In this document: in pieces, positions 24,379-33,070 of the stretch
Layout: every line of letters begins with the position of its first letter
Position numbering within the stretch: the stretch's first letter is position 1
Source of the DNA: Bacillus dicomae
GTDB taxonomy: Bacteria; Bacillota; Bacilli; Bacillales; Bacillaceae_G
Direction: 5' to 3'
Length of the DNA: 64,000 bases
Assembly: GCF_006494425.1 (NCBI RefSeq)
Contig: NZ_VHIV01000003.1
Span: 186,001-250,000, forward strand
Position numbers and translations under genes: made by a program
Notes under the pieces: generated by a model
What the model was told of the DNA's origin: nothing
Seen by the model: only the letters and a program-made list of their open reading frames with translations
Database searches by the model: none

Positions 24379-26172
24379 TTATTTCACAATCGGTAATGTC
24401 ACTTCACTTAATTTCACTGTAAGTTTCGTTCCCGCCTTCGGTCTAATTGTATAATCATAGTCACTTGCGATTAAAACGACTCCTATTTGATGCCCCGCTT
24501 TAAAGACATAATCATCTGGTTGCATGTCCCATGTAAATGTATAATCTTTGCCTGGTTGAAGTGCTGTTGAATCTTTTATACTATTTAAGTTTTGCGGATC
24601 CATCCAACCTCTTGTAACAATTTCAGGCTTTGCTCCTCCGTAATCAACAAGTAAAGCAGTTAAATTTGATACAGATCGATCAATATTTCCCGTAATTGAA
24701 ATCTTTGGTGTACCACTTATACGCATATCTTTTTGCAGTACAGGCATTGTATACATCAAGCGATTTGCTACTTCTAATTCTGGGTTTGCTACCAATTGGT
24801 CTGATTTTATTTTTGCATCATCTACGAATGAAAAAACTTTATTTACAGAACCCAAACTCAATGGTAAATTAACTGCTTTATTACTTAAATACATACGAAC
24901 TTTTGACGGCACAGCTGATGGATCTGGCCAGTTTTTTAATTTTTCCCAAGTTTTATTTTCACGTTGCACATCAACCATTGGCTCATTCATAATCCCATTT
25001 TCAATTCCATACAACCAATAATCGAACCATTTATTTTGTGTTCTTTGCCAGTCATTCGTTGATGTTCCACCGTGTCCACCTTGATGTAACCACATTTTAC
25101 GAGGGACATCATTCTCTCCAAGAGCTTCCCACCACTGCGAGAACTGCTTCGTCTTTACATTCCAATCATTTAAACCATGAACAACAAATACACTCGCTTT
25201 TACGTTTTTAGCATCCTTTACATAATTACGTTTATCCCAAAAATCATTATAATTACCCGTTTTCCGGTCTTGTCCAGCAGTGAGTTCTTTAATTATCGGA
25301 CCACAAACTTCTGGATTCTTTCTTGTCAATACTGCTTCTGCCATATTATCTGTATCTTCCCCTTGATATCCACCTGGAGCAATAACCGCACCATTTGCAC
25401 GATAATAATCATACCAACTACTAATCGCTGCGATTGGAATAATCGTTTTTAAACCTTCAACGCCAGTCGTCGCAACTGCATTTGGTAACGTACCATTATA
25501 AGAGACCCCTGTCATACCTACATTTCCAGTAGACCAGTCAGCATTTACTTCTTTCCCGTCTTCTGTAAATGCCTTCGCACGCCCGTTCACCCAATCAATA
25601 ACAGATTTCGTCCCTAATATTTCTTGTTCGTCGCCAGTAGTCGGGCACCCATCTGATTTTCCAGTACCAATACTTTCCCCTAAAATAACTGCATAACCTC
25701 TTGGCACGTAATAGTTTCCGTATGAGCCAAGATTAACCGCTCCATACGGTTTTCCTTCATACGCATACAATTCTTCATCTACATTATATACAGGAACATC
25801 TTTTAAACCAGATCGATATGGACTCATTTCATATATAACAGGAACTTTCACATTAGGATCTGTTTTGGGACGCATAACTTTTACTGAAACTCGGTCTTTC
25901 TTGCCATCTCGATCACTATCTACTTCCGTCTCTACAAATAAATTTTCAATAATTGCTTCATCAAGCGAATAAATTGGTTTTGTTATTCCATTTTCTAATT
26001 CAATTTTCGTGTTTGATTGTAATTTTTCTGAAACTTTCCCATTTAACTTAATGTCATTCTCATTTATGTAGTTTACTTCTTTATTTTCTGCATACGCAGT
26101 CATGCTAGAAACTCCTGATGTAATTGATAAAGATAATATCGCTGATAGTGTAGCTATTTTCTTTTTCCCCAT
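24379..26172 (-). CDS. secreted Xaa-Pro dipeptidyl-peptidase (S15/CocE-NonD family)
   Basis: The 597-residue exported protein has a signal peptide ending near AYAENKE, an alpha/beta hydrolase domain of the S15 family and a C-terminal jelly-roll (galactose-binding-like) domain. The catalytic triad is Ser in GMTGVSYNGTL, Asp in GLNDWNVK and His in HQGGHGG. It should remove Xaa-Pro dipeptides from the N-terminus of peptides outside the cell, which suits proline-rich substrates such as collagen fragments (inference). The start at 26172 follows GGGGAGGAAAG; the longer frame from 26214 is unlikely. It is monocistronic. Confidence 0.87.
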   Translation of the reverse strand: MGKKKIATLSAILSLSITSGVSSMTAYAENKEVNYINENDIKLNGKVSEKLQSNTKIELENGITKPIYSLDEAIIENLFVETEVDSDRDGKKDRVSVKVMRPKTDPNVKVPVIYEMSPYRSGLKDVPVYNVDEELYAYEGKPYGAVNLGSYGNYYVPRGYAVILGESIGTGKSDGCPTTGDEQEILGTKSVIDWVNGRAKAFTEDGKEVNADWSTGNVGMTGVSYNGTLPNAVATTGVEGLKTIIPIAAISSWYDYYRANGAVIAPGGYQGEDTDNMAEAVLTRKNPEVCGPIIKELTAGQDRKTGNYNDFWDKRNYVKDAKNVKASVFVVHGLNDWNVKTKQFSQWWEALGENDVPRKMWLHQGGHGGTSTNDWQRTQNKWFDYWLYGIENGIMNEPMVDVQRENKTWEKLKNWPDPSAVPSKVRMYLSNKAVNLPLSLGSVNKVFSFVDDAKIKSDQLVANPELEVANRLMYTMPVLQKDMRISGTPKISITGNIDRSVSNLTALLVDYGGAKPEIVTRGWMDPQNLNSIKDSTALQPGKDYTFTWDMQPDDYVFKAGHQIGVVLIASDYDYTIRPKAGTKLTVKLSEVTLPIVK

Positions 26173-26320
26173 ACTCTTTCCTCCCCATATATTTCTCCTT
26201 TTACTATACAACAAAATAACAGAAAATTCAGTTTATATTTATACAACAACTTGAGAAATTTGTAGAACACTCTCTTTCAAGGTTATATATACTGACTTAC
26301 TACTATCATATAATTAATAA

Positions 26321-26350
26321 AAAAACATCGCCTAATAATAGACGATGCTT
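26321..26350 (-). terminator. intrinsic terminator of the two-component operon
   Basis: AAAACATCGcCTA pairs with TAGaCGATGcTT, just after the kinase stop on the minus strand. Confidence 0.75.
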
Positions 26351-26364
26351 CTAATAGTATTAAA

Positions 26365-27741
26365 TTAATCCTTCTTCATATTTATATAAAACCGTATTTC
26401 TCCATCTATAGTAGAGACTCCATAGTCAAAATCATGTCTTTCTAAAATACTTTTCACAATCGCTAAGCCTAGTCCTGTACCTGAACGGTCTTTACTACGA
26501 GAAGACTCTAAGACGAAAAAAGGTTCCCAAATTTTATCGATCTCTTTCATATGTTCAGCATTCATACCATTTTGAATTTGAAAATATACACTTTCATTTC
26601 GATCTTCTAAAGTAATTTTTATATTTTGATTGGCTGTATATTTTATCGCATTAGATATTAAATTTTGAAACACCATTCTCATTTTATTTACATCTGCATA
26701 AACAATTGCATTACTAACATTATAGTTCGCTTGTAAATTGATTTCTTTCGACTCAAGTTCAATCTTATGCTTATCTAATATACTTTGGACTAATGATTTA
26801 ATAGAGAATTCTTCTTTTTGTAACACATCTCTTTCTAATTTAGAAAATCGTAATAACTCTTCAATTAAGTTTGATATGTGATCCGTTTGTTTAATGATTG
26901 TATCTATGTACGTACCATCATCTAGACCATCTTTTATTCCCATAGAATATGCTTTCACCAATGCAATTGGAGTTTTTAATTCATGCGTCACATCACCCAT
27001 AAATCGTTTTAAATGTTCATTTCGATTTGTTAAATCTTGATGCGCCTCATGTAATTTGTCACTCATGATATTAATACTATTAGCTAAGCCTCCAATTTCA
27101 TCAGTTGTTTTCACTTTCGCTCGTTCAAATTTCAGACGTGAAATATCTTCTGCAACATCACTTAATTCTTTCAATGGTCTCGTGATTGTTTGTGATAATA
27201 TCCATACAAGTACGATAATGAGAAAAAGCGTAATACCTAAAATGAATATATAAAATGAGTTTAACGTTTTTATTATTTCATTCGAATGTGCGATAGAAAC
27301 TCCTACTAAAATCAACATATCGTCCTTCGCAATGTATTTCACAAAAAAACTAGATTTGATTTTCTCTTGATCATATATTTTATTCGATTGTCCGACGTTC
27401 TTTACTTTCATTATTTCTTCTTTTGTAATCCAAAGTTTATTAAGGGCAACTCTCTTTTTTGTAAGTTGCATTCGTAATTCATCATTAATATGATCTTCTG
27501 AATTGTTAATTGATGTATACGCAATCGTCACATTCCCCTTATTTTCAATGCTCGTAATTGCTTCATCTAATCGTTCGCTCGGTATAGACCGGATTTGTGC
27601 TGTAATACCTTCTAAACTTTCTCGCGTTTTGTAAATATTATATTTCGGTAAAAGATAGTTGATTAATAATAAAGAAATCGTAAATATAAGAATAACAGTT
27701 AAAGAAATGCTGAAAAATAGCTTTTTTCCAAGTTTATTCAC
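26365..27741 (-). CDS. sensor histidine kinase
   Basis: The 458-residue membrane kinase has helix 1 (10-30), an extracytoplasmic sensor of about 130 residues, helix 2 (about 164-182), then HAMP, dimerisation and ATPase domains. The phospho-accepting His is in GDVTHELKTPIALV, with the N box in QNLISNAIKYT and the G box in RSGTGLGLAIVKSILE. It overlaps the response regulator gene by 8 nt. The stimulus is unknown; the architecture is the common cell-envelope type. Confidence 0.88.
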   Translation of the reverse strand: MNKLGKKLFFSISLTVILIFTISLLLINYLLPKYNIYKTRESLEGITAQIRSIPSERLDEAITSIENKGNVTIAYTSINNSEDHINDELRMQLTKKRVALNKLWITKEEIMKVKNVGQSNKIYDQEKIKSSFFVKYIAKDDMLILVGVSIAHSNEIIKTLNSFYIFILGITLFLIIVLVWILSQTITRPLKELSDVAEDISRLKFERAKVKTTDEIGGLANSINIMSDKLHEAHQDLTNRNEHLKRFMGDVTHELKTPIALVKAYSMGIKDGLDDGTYIDTIIKQTDHISNLIEELLRFSKLERDVLQKEEFSIKSLVQSILDKHKIELESKEINLQANYNVSNAIVYADVNKMRMVFQNLISNAIKYTANQNIKITLEDRNESVYFQIQNGMNAEHMKEIDKIWEPFFVLESSRSKDRSGTGLGLAIVKSILERHDFDYGVSTIDGEIRFYINMKKD

Positions 27742-28381
27742 TCTGATCCTCCAAACTATATCCTAAACCACGATGCGTCTTTATAATATTTTCTCCAACT
27801 TTTTTACGTAATCTTCTTACATGTGTATCAACAGTTCGCTCTTCTCCAAAATAGTCAAATCCCCATACGATATCTAACAATTTTTTACGAGTTAAAATCA
27901 TGCCTTTATGATTTAAAAAACACTTTATTAATTCTAGCTCTGTTTTTGTAATATCTAACTCTTTGTCATTTTTATAAACTTTATTTTTAGCGAAATCTAT
28001 TTTCAAATCTTGAACTTGAATGATATCATCATGCTGTATTAACTTTTTCGCTCGGGTAATGAGTACGCCTGGATGAAATGGTTTTTTTACATATTCATCT
28101 GCCCCGCTTTGAAGCGCTGCTAATTCATCTTCGCTTTCACTTTTCGCCGTAAGCATTAACACTTTTACGCTAGAATTCTTTTTTATTTCCTGACAAACAG
28201 CAATACCACTATATTTCGGCATCATCCAATCTAAAATAGCTAAATCAATTTTCTCATCATAAAATTTTTGAAGGGCTTCCTCTCCATCTTTTGCTAATAA
28301 TACTTCGAAGCCTTCTTTCTCAAAATAAGCTTTTAAAATTCTTAACATATCTTGTTCATCATCTGCGATTAATACTTTCAT
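27734..28381 (-). CDS. OmpR-family response regulator
   Basis: The 215-residue regulator has a receiver domain (phospho-acceptor Asp in LAILDWMMPKY, Lys in YVKKPF) and an OmpR-type winged helix (TRKKLLDIVWGFDYFGEERT, then VDTHVRRLRKKVG). It pairs with the overlapping kinase. A palindrome at 28436-28451 between this gene and the divergent small secreted protein is a candidate binding site. Confidence 0.9.
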   Translation of the reverse strand: MKVLIADDEQDMLRILKAYFEKEGFEVLLAKDGEEALQKFYDEKIDLAILDWMMPKYSGIAVCQEIKKNSSVKVLMLTAKSESEDELAALQSGADEYVKKPFHPGVLITRAKKLIQHDDIIQVQDLKIDFAKNKVYKNDKELDITKTELELIKCFLNHKGMILTRKKLLDIVWGFDYFGEERTVDTHVRRLRKKVGENIIKTHRGLGYSLEDQSE

Positions 28382-28435
28382 ACATTATCCTCCATTGCTT
28401 TTAAACAAAAACCAATTGTATCATACAACTTCTTT

Positions 28436-28451
28436 GTTACATGTATGTGAC
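28436..28451. promoter_or_regulatory. palindrome GTnACATnnATGTnAC in the divergent promoter region
   Basis: GTTACATGTATGTGAC lies 55 bp upstream of the response regulator and 52 bp before the divergent secreted-protein gene. Arms GTnACAT/ATGTnAC are perfectly complementary. It may be the regulator's own operator, although OmpR-type proteins more often use direct repeats. Confidence 0.4.
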
Positions 28452-28502
28452 AGAAAAATATTTGGACCTTTTAAGGGTATAGTAAAGACGAGGTGTTGTA
28501 TT

Positions 28503-28919
28503 ATGATAAAAAAAATCGGGGTCATTACTCTTCTTTTCTTCTTATTATCAACAAATGTGTTCGCAAATACAAATCAGCAAATTGAAGTATTTGATTGTCA
28601 AAAAGAAATGGTCGTTCAAAAACAATCTTTAGATCCAGCTATTCAAAAAGAAGCTGTTCAATACGCTAAATCCATTACTGGTCCATTCAAAAACTTAAAC
28701 GTCGTCCCAAAAGATGGTCACATGATAAAAATCCCTTTATCTAAACCAGTTTCTATTACAAATCAATGGTTACATACAACAATTGATGAAGTACTTATTC
28801 TTCTCCCGCTTAACGAAAAACCTTATATTATGCTTTACGATGATGAAAATAATCCACATTTTTATTATGTGAAAGGTGATCCGAAGCAATTATTGAAGCA
28901 AATGAACGTAAAAACATAA
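28503..28919 (+). CDS. small secreted protein divergent from the two-component system
   Basis: The 138-residue protein has a signal peptide (KKIGVITLLFFLLSTNVFAN) and a compact domain with no recognised family. The longest frame begins at 28395, but the ATG at 28503 follows GAGGTG and a -10-like TATAGT. Being divergent from the response regulator gene, it may be a target of that system or feed back on the kinase outside the cell (inference). Confidence 0.7.
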   Translation: MIKKIGVITLLFFLLSTNVFANTNQQIEVFDCQKEMVVQKQSLDPAIQKEAVQYAKSITGPFKNLNVVPKDGHMIKIPLSKPVSITNQWLHTTIDEVLILLPLNEKPYIMLYDDENNPHFYYVKGDPKQLLKQMNVKT

Positions 28920-28926
28920 TTGATTA

Positions 28927-28974
28927 GAAAAAGAGATCTCATAAGCTTATTTTTAGAAGCTGAGATCTCTTTTA
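28927..28974 (+). terminator. intrinsic terminator
   Basis: AAAAGAGATCTCA pairs with TGAGATCTCTTTT downstream of the small secreted protein. Confidence 0.82.
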
Positions 28975-29083
28975 TTTGTATCAATAATTTAGTAAATAAA
29001 ATTATTTTATTAATTTTTAAACGTATCAATTTACCACCAAAAAACAAAACTAAAATAGCTTTTCAGAATAATTCTTTGAGCAG

Positions 29084-29536
29084 CTAACTCTCTAACAATT
29101 TGTAATGACTAGATCCTTTAAATAGTTCCCCTTTCACAAATCCATTTGCACTATAAAACACATCACCTTGTTTCGTATCTGTATGTAAAACCACCACTTT
29201 AAAATACTTTTCTGCATGAGATAATAGTTGGTTTAATAACAACTTCCCTAGCCTTATACGACGATAGTCCTTTGCAATATAAAATCTCCTTAATCGGCCA
29301 ATCTTATTATTTTCTGTATACGGATCCTCATTTAGCCCTCCTATTCCAATTAACTTTTCTCCTTGAAAAATCCCATATAAGCATTCCCCAGTTTTATTAA
29401 ATGTGTTTATTTTATTTTCATATTCACTTATTAGTTTTATCAGGAAATGAAATCCTTCCTCTTTGCTTTCTTGAACAAGATAATCGTATTCGTATATCAT
29501 TAAATCTTCAATTTGGTGAATATGTATATCTTTCAA
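29084..29536 (-). CDS. GNAT acetyltransferase
   Basis: The 150-residue GNAT has the acetyl-CoA-binding motif A in RRFYIAKDYRRIRLGKLLL and a preceding beta strand (GECLYGIFQGEKLIGIGGL). The C-terminal strand ends KVVVLHTDTKQGDVFYSANGF. The substrate is unknown. It is monocistronic. Confidence 0.8.
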   Translation of the reverse strand: MKDIHIHQIEDLMIYEYDYLVQESKEEGFHFLIKLISEYENKINTFNKTGECLYGIFQGEKLIGIGGLNEDPYTENNKIGRLRRFYIAKDYRRIRLGKLLLNQLLSHAEKYFKVVVLHTDTKQGDVFYSANGFVKGELFKGSSHYKLLES

Positions 29537-29565
29537 GTAAATCCCCCCTTACTATGAAAATACAT

Positions 29566-29601
29566 AAAAATGCTCACGAATCATTTATTCTGAGCATTTT
29601 T
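29566..29601. terminator. terminator-like hairpin
   Basis: AAAAATGCTCA pairs with TGAGCATTTTT around a 14-nt loop. It is symmetrical; the nearest minus-strand gene that could use it starts over 1 kb away at 30630 and ends at 29926. Confidence 0.65.
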
Positions 29602-29666
29602 ATGATTGTTACCTTATTCAATTTGTAGCATGTGTATTCTGCACTCCAGAGATAAATCGATAGTTT

Positions 29667-29802
29667 AGTTGTTTAATTTTATTATGAAAATATAAAAGCC
29701 TTGCTACACTCTAGTGTGTGGTAAAGCTCTTTAAAGTTGTTTAATTTCTATACATATAAAGATATTTGTACTCAAAAATCATTAATAAAGTTGTTTAATT
29801 CT
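29667..29802. repeat. three spaced direct repeats of AGTTGTTTAATT
   Basis: Copies begin at 29667, 29735 and 29789 (68 and 54 nt apart), each extending AGTTGTTTAATTTT, AGTTGTTTAATTTC, AGTTGTTTAATTCT. They lie downstream of the alpha/beta hydrolase gene and upstream of the GNAT gene. Iterated 12-mers at unequal spacing suggest a protein-binding array. Confidence 0.55.
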
Positions 29803-29925
29803 TATTGAACTGAGGCAATTGTTTGTTTAAGTGAATACTTTTACATTTATAATGTCTCTCAAATATAATATTAGTTTATATATTCACTATTCTTCTCTAA
29901 CAAGTTCAAGATAAATTATAATTTG

Positions 29926-30630
29926 TTAATTGATATGTTTGTGTAACCACTGTTCAAATATCTTTAACTGTTCTGCAGTATGAAAGTAATGTTCACCCGT
30001 CTCCATGATTTCTAATTCACAACGATGTTTTTTTGTAAAATCATTAATAGTTTCAAATTCGCACAGTTCATCCTTGGCTCCGTACATAATATATGTATTC
30101 GTATCCCATGTATTAATAGGATGTTCTTTTACATAGCATAAATAATCCCAATATAACTTTTGACCAATTGGTGTCTCTATAGTCATTTCTTTTTGCAAAA
30201 GCTCTGGTGTTACATTAAACCATTTCATCATGTTTTCGATAATTCGTTCCATATTAACTACAGGTGATAAAAATAATGCCTTTTCTATCACATCATTTTG
30301 ATAAGCTAAAAGGCTAAAATAAGCTCCGATACTACATGCAAACACACTTACTTCTTTCCAATGTTCTTTTGCGTAATTCATAATTATAGATAATTCATTA
30401 ACACAAACTTGTACTTTGCAAAGTGTATTATCATTTGTTCTTTCTCCATGCTCAGGTAAATCAAAACTTAATACTTGATAATCGTTTTGATTAGCTTCTT
30501 CAGCTAATTTCCGAATAACTACATCTTCCTTATTTGACATGTTTCCATGTACTGCAATAAAAACTTTTTCACTCTTATCTCCCCATAAAACCACTGGAAT
30601 ATTACCAATTTTAAAGTAATCTTTAATCAT
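29926..30630 (-). CDS. alpha/beta hydrolase
   Basis: The 234-residue alpha/beta hydrolase has Ser in the nucleophile elbow SVFACSIGAYFSLLAYQ (CSIGAY), Asp in YGAKDELCEF and His in GEHYFHTAEQL. The start at 30630 follows GGAGG; the six extra codons of the longer frame contain that ribosome binding site. The substrate is unknown; it is a small soluble esterase-like protein. Confidence 0.82.
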   Translation of the reverse strand: MIKDYFKIGNIPVVLWGDKSEKVFIAVHGNMSNKEDVVIRKLAEEANQNDYQVLSFDLPEHGERTNDNTLCKVQVCVNELSIIMNYAKEHWKEVSVFACSIGAYFSLLAYQNDVIEKALFLSPVVNMERIIENMMKWFNVTPELLQKEMTIETPIGQKLYWDYLCYVKEHPINTWDTNTYIMYGAKDELCEFETINDFTKKHRCELEIMETGEHYFHTAEQLKIFEQWLHKHIN

Positions 30631-30914
30631 ATTTCCTCCGTAAAACAAGACATATAAGAATTAGCAAAAAACTACAGAAACTGTAAAATCCACTACTCAA
30701 TTTTCATGAAATTAAACTATCACTAATTCATCATAAATGAATTAAAATCTCATTCTACCTCTGAATAAAAACGTCTATTTTGAATTAGAAAATCTTACTT
30801 TTTCCACTTCTTCAGAATCTACAAACTCTTATTATAATTCTTTATTCAGCTAACTTACTTCGTTAGTGGAAGAATAATTTTTTAAATAGCTCTATTATAA
30901 ATTAAACATCTTTA

Positions 30915-32291
30915 CTATATCTGCACAGTAGGCAATATTCCCTTCAACTCAAGTAAATCATCTATTACTATATCAGCCTGAACAAGTTCTTCTTCTTGTG
31001 CAAAATCAAAATTACATCCAATTGCAATCAAGGCATTATCTTTAGCTGCATTTATATCAGATAACCTGTCCCCAACTACAGCTGCTTCTTTTATATCATA
31101 TTTGTTCAAAATACTTTTTACTAAGTCGCTTTTATTAAGTGAGTTTATTTGTTCAATACTAAACGTTTCAGTAACCCATTGATCTAACTCATAATAAGAT
31201 ACGATTGCTTGTAAATATTCAGTTAAACCATTACTAGCAATATAAATTGAACAATTATTTTCTTTTATATATGTAAAAACTTCTTTTACATTCGGGTATA
31301 ATGCACCTTTTCCTCTCTTAATGTTTTCAATTAGTCTTTCTAAAAAATATGCATCTGTTTGTTCTCTTACTTCAAGAGAATGGTTCGGTAATAAAGCTTC
31401 CCAAACTTTCGGTAATGGCACACCCATGATTTCACGGTATTTATCAATAGGTGTTACCGTATCCCATAATTGTAGTGATCTTAAATGATCAAAAGTATCA
31501 TCTAACGATAATTCTAATATTTTATCTGTTTGAAATAACGTCCCGTCCATATCAAAAATTAATGCTTGTAACATGTCATTATCTCCTTTTAAACTATAAG
31601 TTTTACTCGATATATTTTTCAGCATCTCAACGATAATTTCTGAACAATAATTCGCGGCTGTTTTCGCGAAGTCATCATAAGAAATTTGAGCTTCATCGTC
31701 GGCACTGTCTGAAATACATCTTATAACGAGAAATGGTACATCATTTATATAGGCAACATGTCCAATTGCTGCACCTTCCATTTCTGTACAATGCGGTGCA
31801 TATTCGTCTATTAATTTCGCTTTTAGGTTTGAATCTTCAACAAAACATTCACCGCTTACGATTCTTCCTTCATAAGCCTCAATATGTAAACTACTACTAT
31901 TGCATGCTTTACGTGCTAACTCTATTAATTCCTTACTTGCAATAAATTCTTCTTGGAACGGGAATAAGTTTTTCATTTGAGCTCTACTTACATCGTGATG
32001 AGTTACGTTAGTTGAAATAACTACATCACCCACTTTTACATCTGGATGCAACCCGCCAGCAATCCCCGTATTGATAATAGCATCAACATCAAATTTATGA
32101 ATTAGTGTTTGCGTACATGCGGCTGCATTTACTTTCCCAACACCACATCTTGTAATAACCACTTCGTTTCCCATGAATTTCCCAACGTAAAAAGGCATTC
32201 CTGCAATTGTTTGTTCCTCTTGTACAACTAATTTTTCTAAAAGTAAGTCTATTTCAATTTGCATTGCTCCGATTATACCGATTTTTTTCAT
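30915..32291 (-). CDS. fused MTA/SAH nucleosidase and HAD-family phosphatase
   Basis: The 458-residue fusion has two parts. Residues 1-228 form a full MTA/SAH nucleosidase (Glu13 in AMQIEID, Glu172 in TEMEGAAIGHV, Asp195 in CISDSADD). Residues 240-458 form a HAD hydrolase of the phosphoglycolate/beta-phosphoglucomutase type (Asp247/Asp249 in FDMDGTLF, GDRLSDINAAK as motif IV). All key residues are kept, so both halves should be active: one cleaving methylthioadenosine or S-adenosylhomocysteine, the other a phosphoester. At the junction, AAAGGAGA precedes an in-frame ATG at 31574, so a separate HAD protein of 219 residues may also be made. It is the third gene after the M3 peptidase and TagA-like genes. 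Confidence 0.85.
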   Translation of the reverse strand: MKKIGIIGAMQIEIDLLLEKLVVQEEQTIAGMPFYVGKFMGNEVVITRCGVGKVNAAACTQTLIHKFDVDAIINTGIAGGLHPDVKVGDVVISTNVTHHDVSRAQMKNLFPFQEEFIASKELIELARKACNSSSLHIEAYEGRIVSGECFVEDSNLKAKLIDEYAPHCTEMEGAAIGHVAYINDVPFLVIRCISDSADDEAQISYDDFAKTAANYCSEIIVEMLKNISSKTYSLKGDNDMLQALIFDMDGTLFQTDKILELSLDDTFDHLRSLQLWDTVTPIDKYREIMGVPLPKVWEALLPNHSLEVREQTDAYFLERLIENIKRGKGALYPNVKEVFTYIKENNCSIYIASNGLTEYLQAIVSYYELDQWVTETFSIEQINSLNKSDLVKSILNKYDIKEAAVVGDRLSDINAAKDNALIAIGCNFDFAQEEELVQADIVIDDLLELKGILPTVQI

Positions 32292-32308
32292 GTGTGTTGT
32301 CCCCTTTA

Positions 32309-33058
32309 TTAATTACTCCCTTTAATTCTTTCAGACATAACCGACAATAAAAATTTTGGAAGTACAAGTTGTCTCTTAAATCTTTTCGGCTGCGAAAGTA
32401 ACCTATACAGCCATTCAGTTCCAGTATCCCTCATGATTTTTGGTGCTCTTTTTACAGTACCAGATAATATATCGATCATACCTCCAATACCAATAGATAG
32501 TGGAATGTTTAATGTTTGTATGTTTTCATAGATGAATTCTTCTTGCTTTGGTGAACCTAGTCCTACTAGTAGTAAGTGCGGCTTGAATTGCTTTATTTTC
32601 ATTTTTACTTCTTCTATTTCTTCACCATTTACAAATCCATGCTGTCCTTTAAACTGTGCTCCCGGGAACTGCTCATTTAATTTTTTTAGTGCTTTTTTAT
32701 TACTTTCTGGCGCAGCTCCAAAAAGAAAGACCCGATATTGATTGTCATTACAATATTTTATTAAATCGTGAGTGATATCTGCCCCAGTGACGCGTTCTTT
32801 CAAAGTTCCTTTTAATATTTTCGAGCCTATTATGACGCCAATCCCATCCGCTGTTATTAAATCTGCAGAAAGTAACATCTTTTTAAACTGTTTTGATTTA
32901 GCCGTGCTTTCCTTTGCAGACATCACAATCTCAGGATTTGCAGTTACTACAAATCTTGGTTTCTCTTGTTTTTCATGTAGCCAACCTTTTAATAAACTTA
33001 TAACTTGTGCATATTCTAAAGTTGAAAAAGGTATTCCCTTTATAAGTTGGTGATCCAC
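32309..33058 (-). CDS. WecG/TagA/CpsF family glycosyltransferase
   Basis: The 249-residue protein matches the TagA family, which adds N-acetylmannosamine to undecaprenyl-PP-GlcNAc in teichoic acid linkage synthesis. Signature blocks are TANPEIVMSA, ADGIGVIIGSKILKG (catalytic Asp region), ERVTGADITHDL, GLGSPKQEEFI and the membrane-binding basic tail RLLSQPKRFKRQL. It starts at GTG 33058 with GGGGAGAG five nt upstream. No other teichoic acid gene is adjacent, so it may serve a secondary cell-wall polymer. It is 12 nt after the M3 peptidase gene. Confidence 0.86.
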   Translation of the reverse strand: MDHQLIKGIPFSTLEYAQVISLLKGWLHEKQEKPRFVVTANPEIVMSAKESTAKSKQFKKMLLSADLITADGIGVIIGSKILKGTLKERVTGADITHDLIKYCNDNQYRVFLFGAAPESNKKALKKLNEQFPGAQFKGQHGFVNGEEIEEVKMKIKQFKPHLLLVGLGSPKQEEFIYENIQTLNIPLSIGIGGMIDILSGTVKRAPKIMRDTGTEWLYRLLSQPKRFKRQLVLPKFLLSVMSERIKGSN

Positions 33059-33070
33059 TATACTCTCCCC

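Larger units (their letters stand above)
29537..29925. other. 389-nt intergenic region with hairpins and spaced direct repeats
   Basis: It contains a terminator-like hairpin (29566-29601), a second hairpin around ACACTCTAGTGT (29706-29717) and three spaced copies of AGTTGTTTAATT. No convincing open frame was found on either strand, so it may be regulatory or encode an untranslated RNA. Confidence 0.5.
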
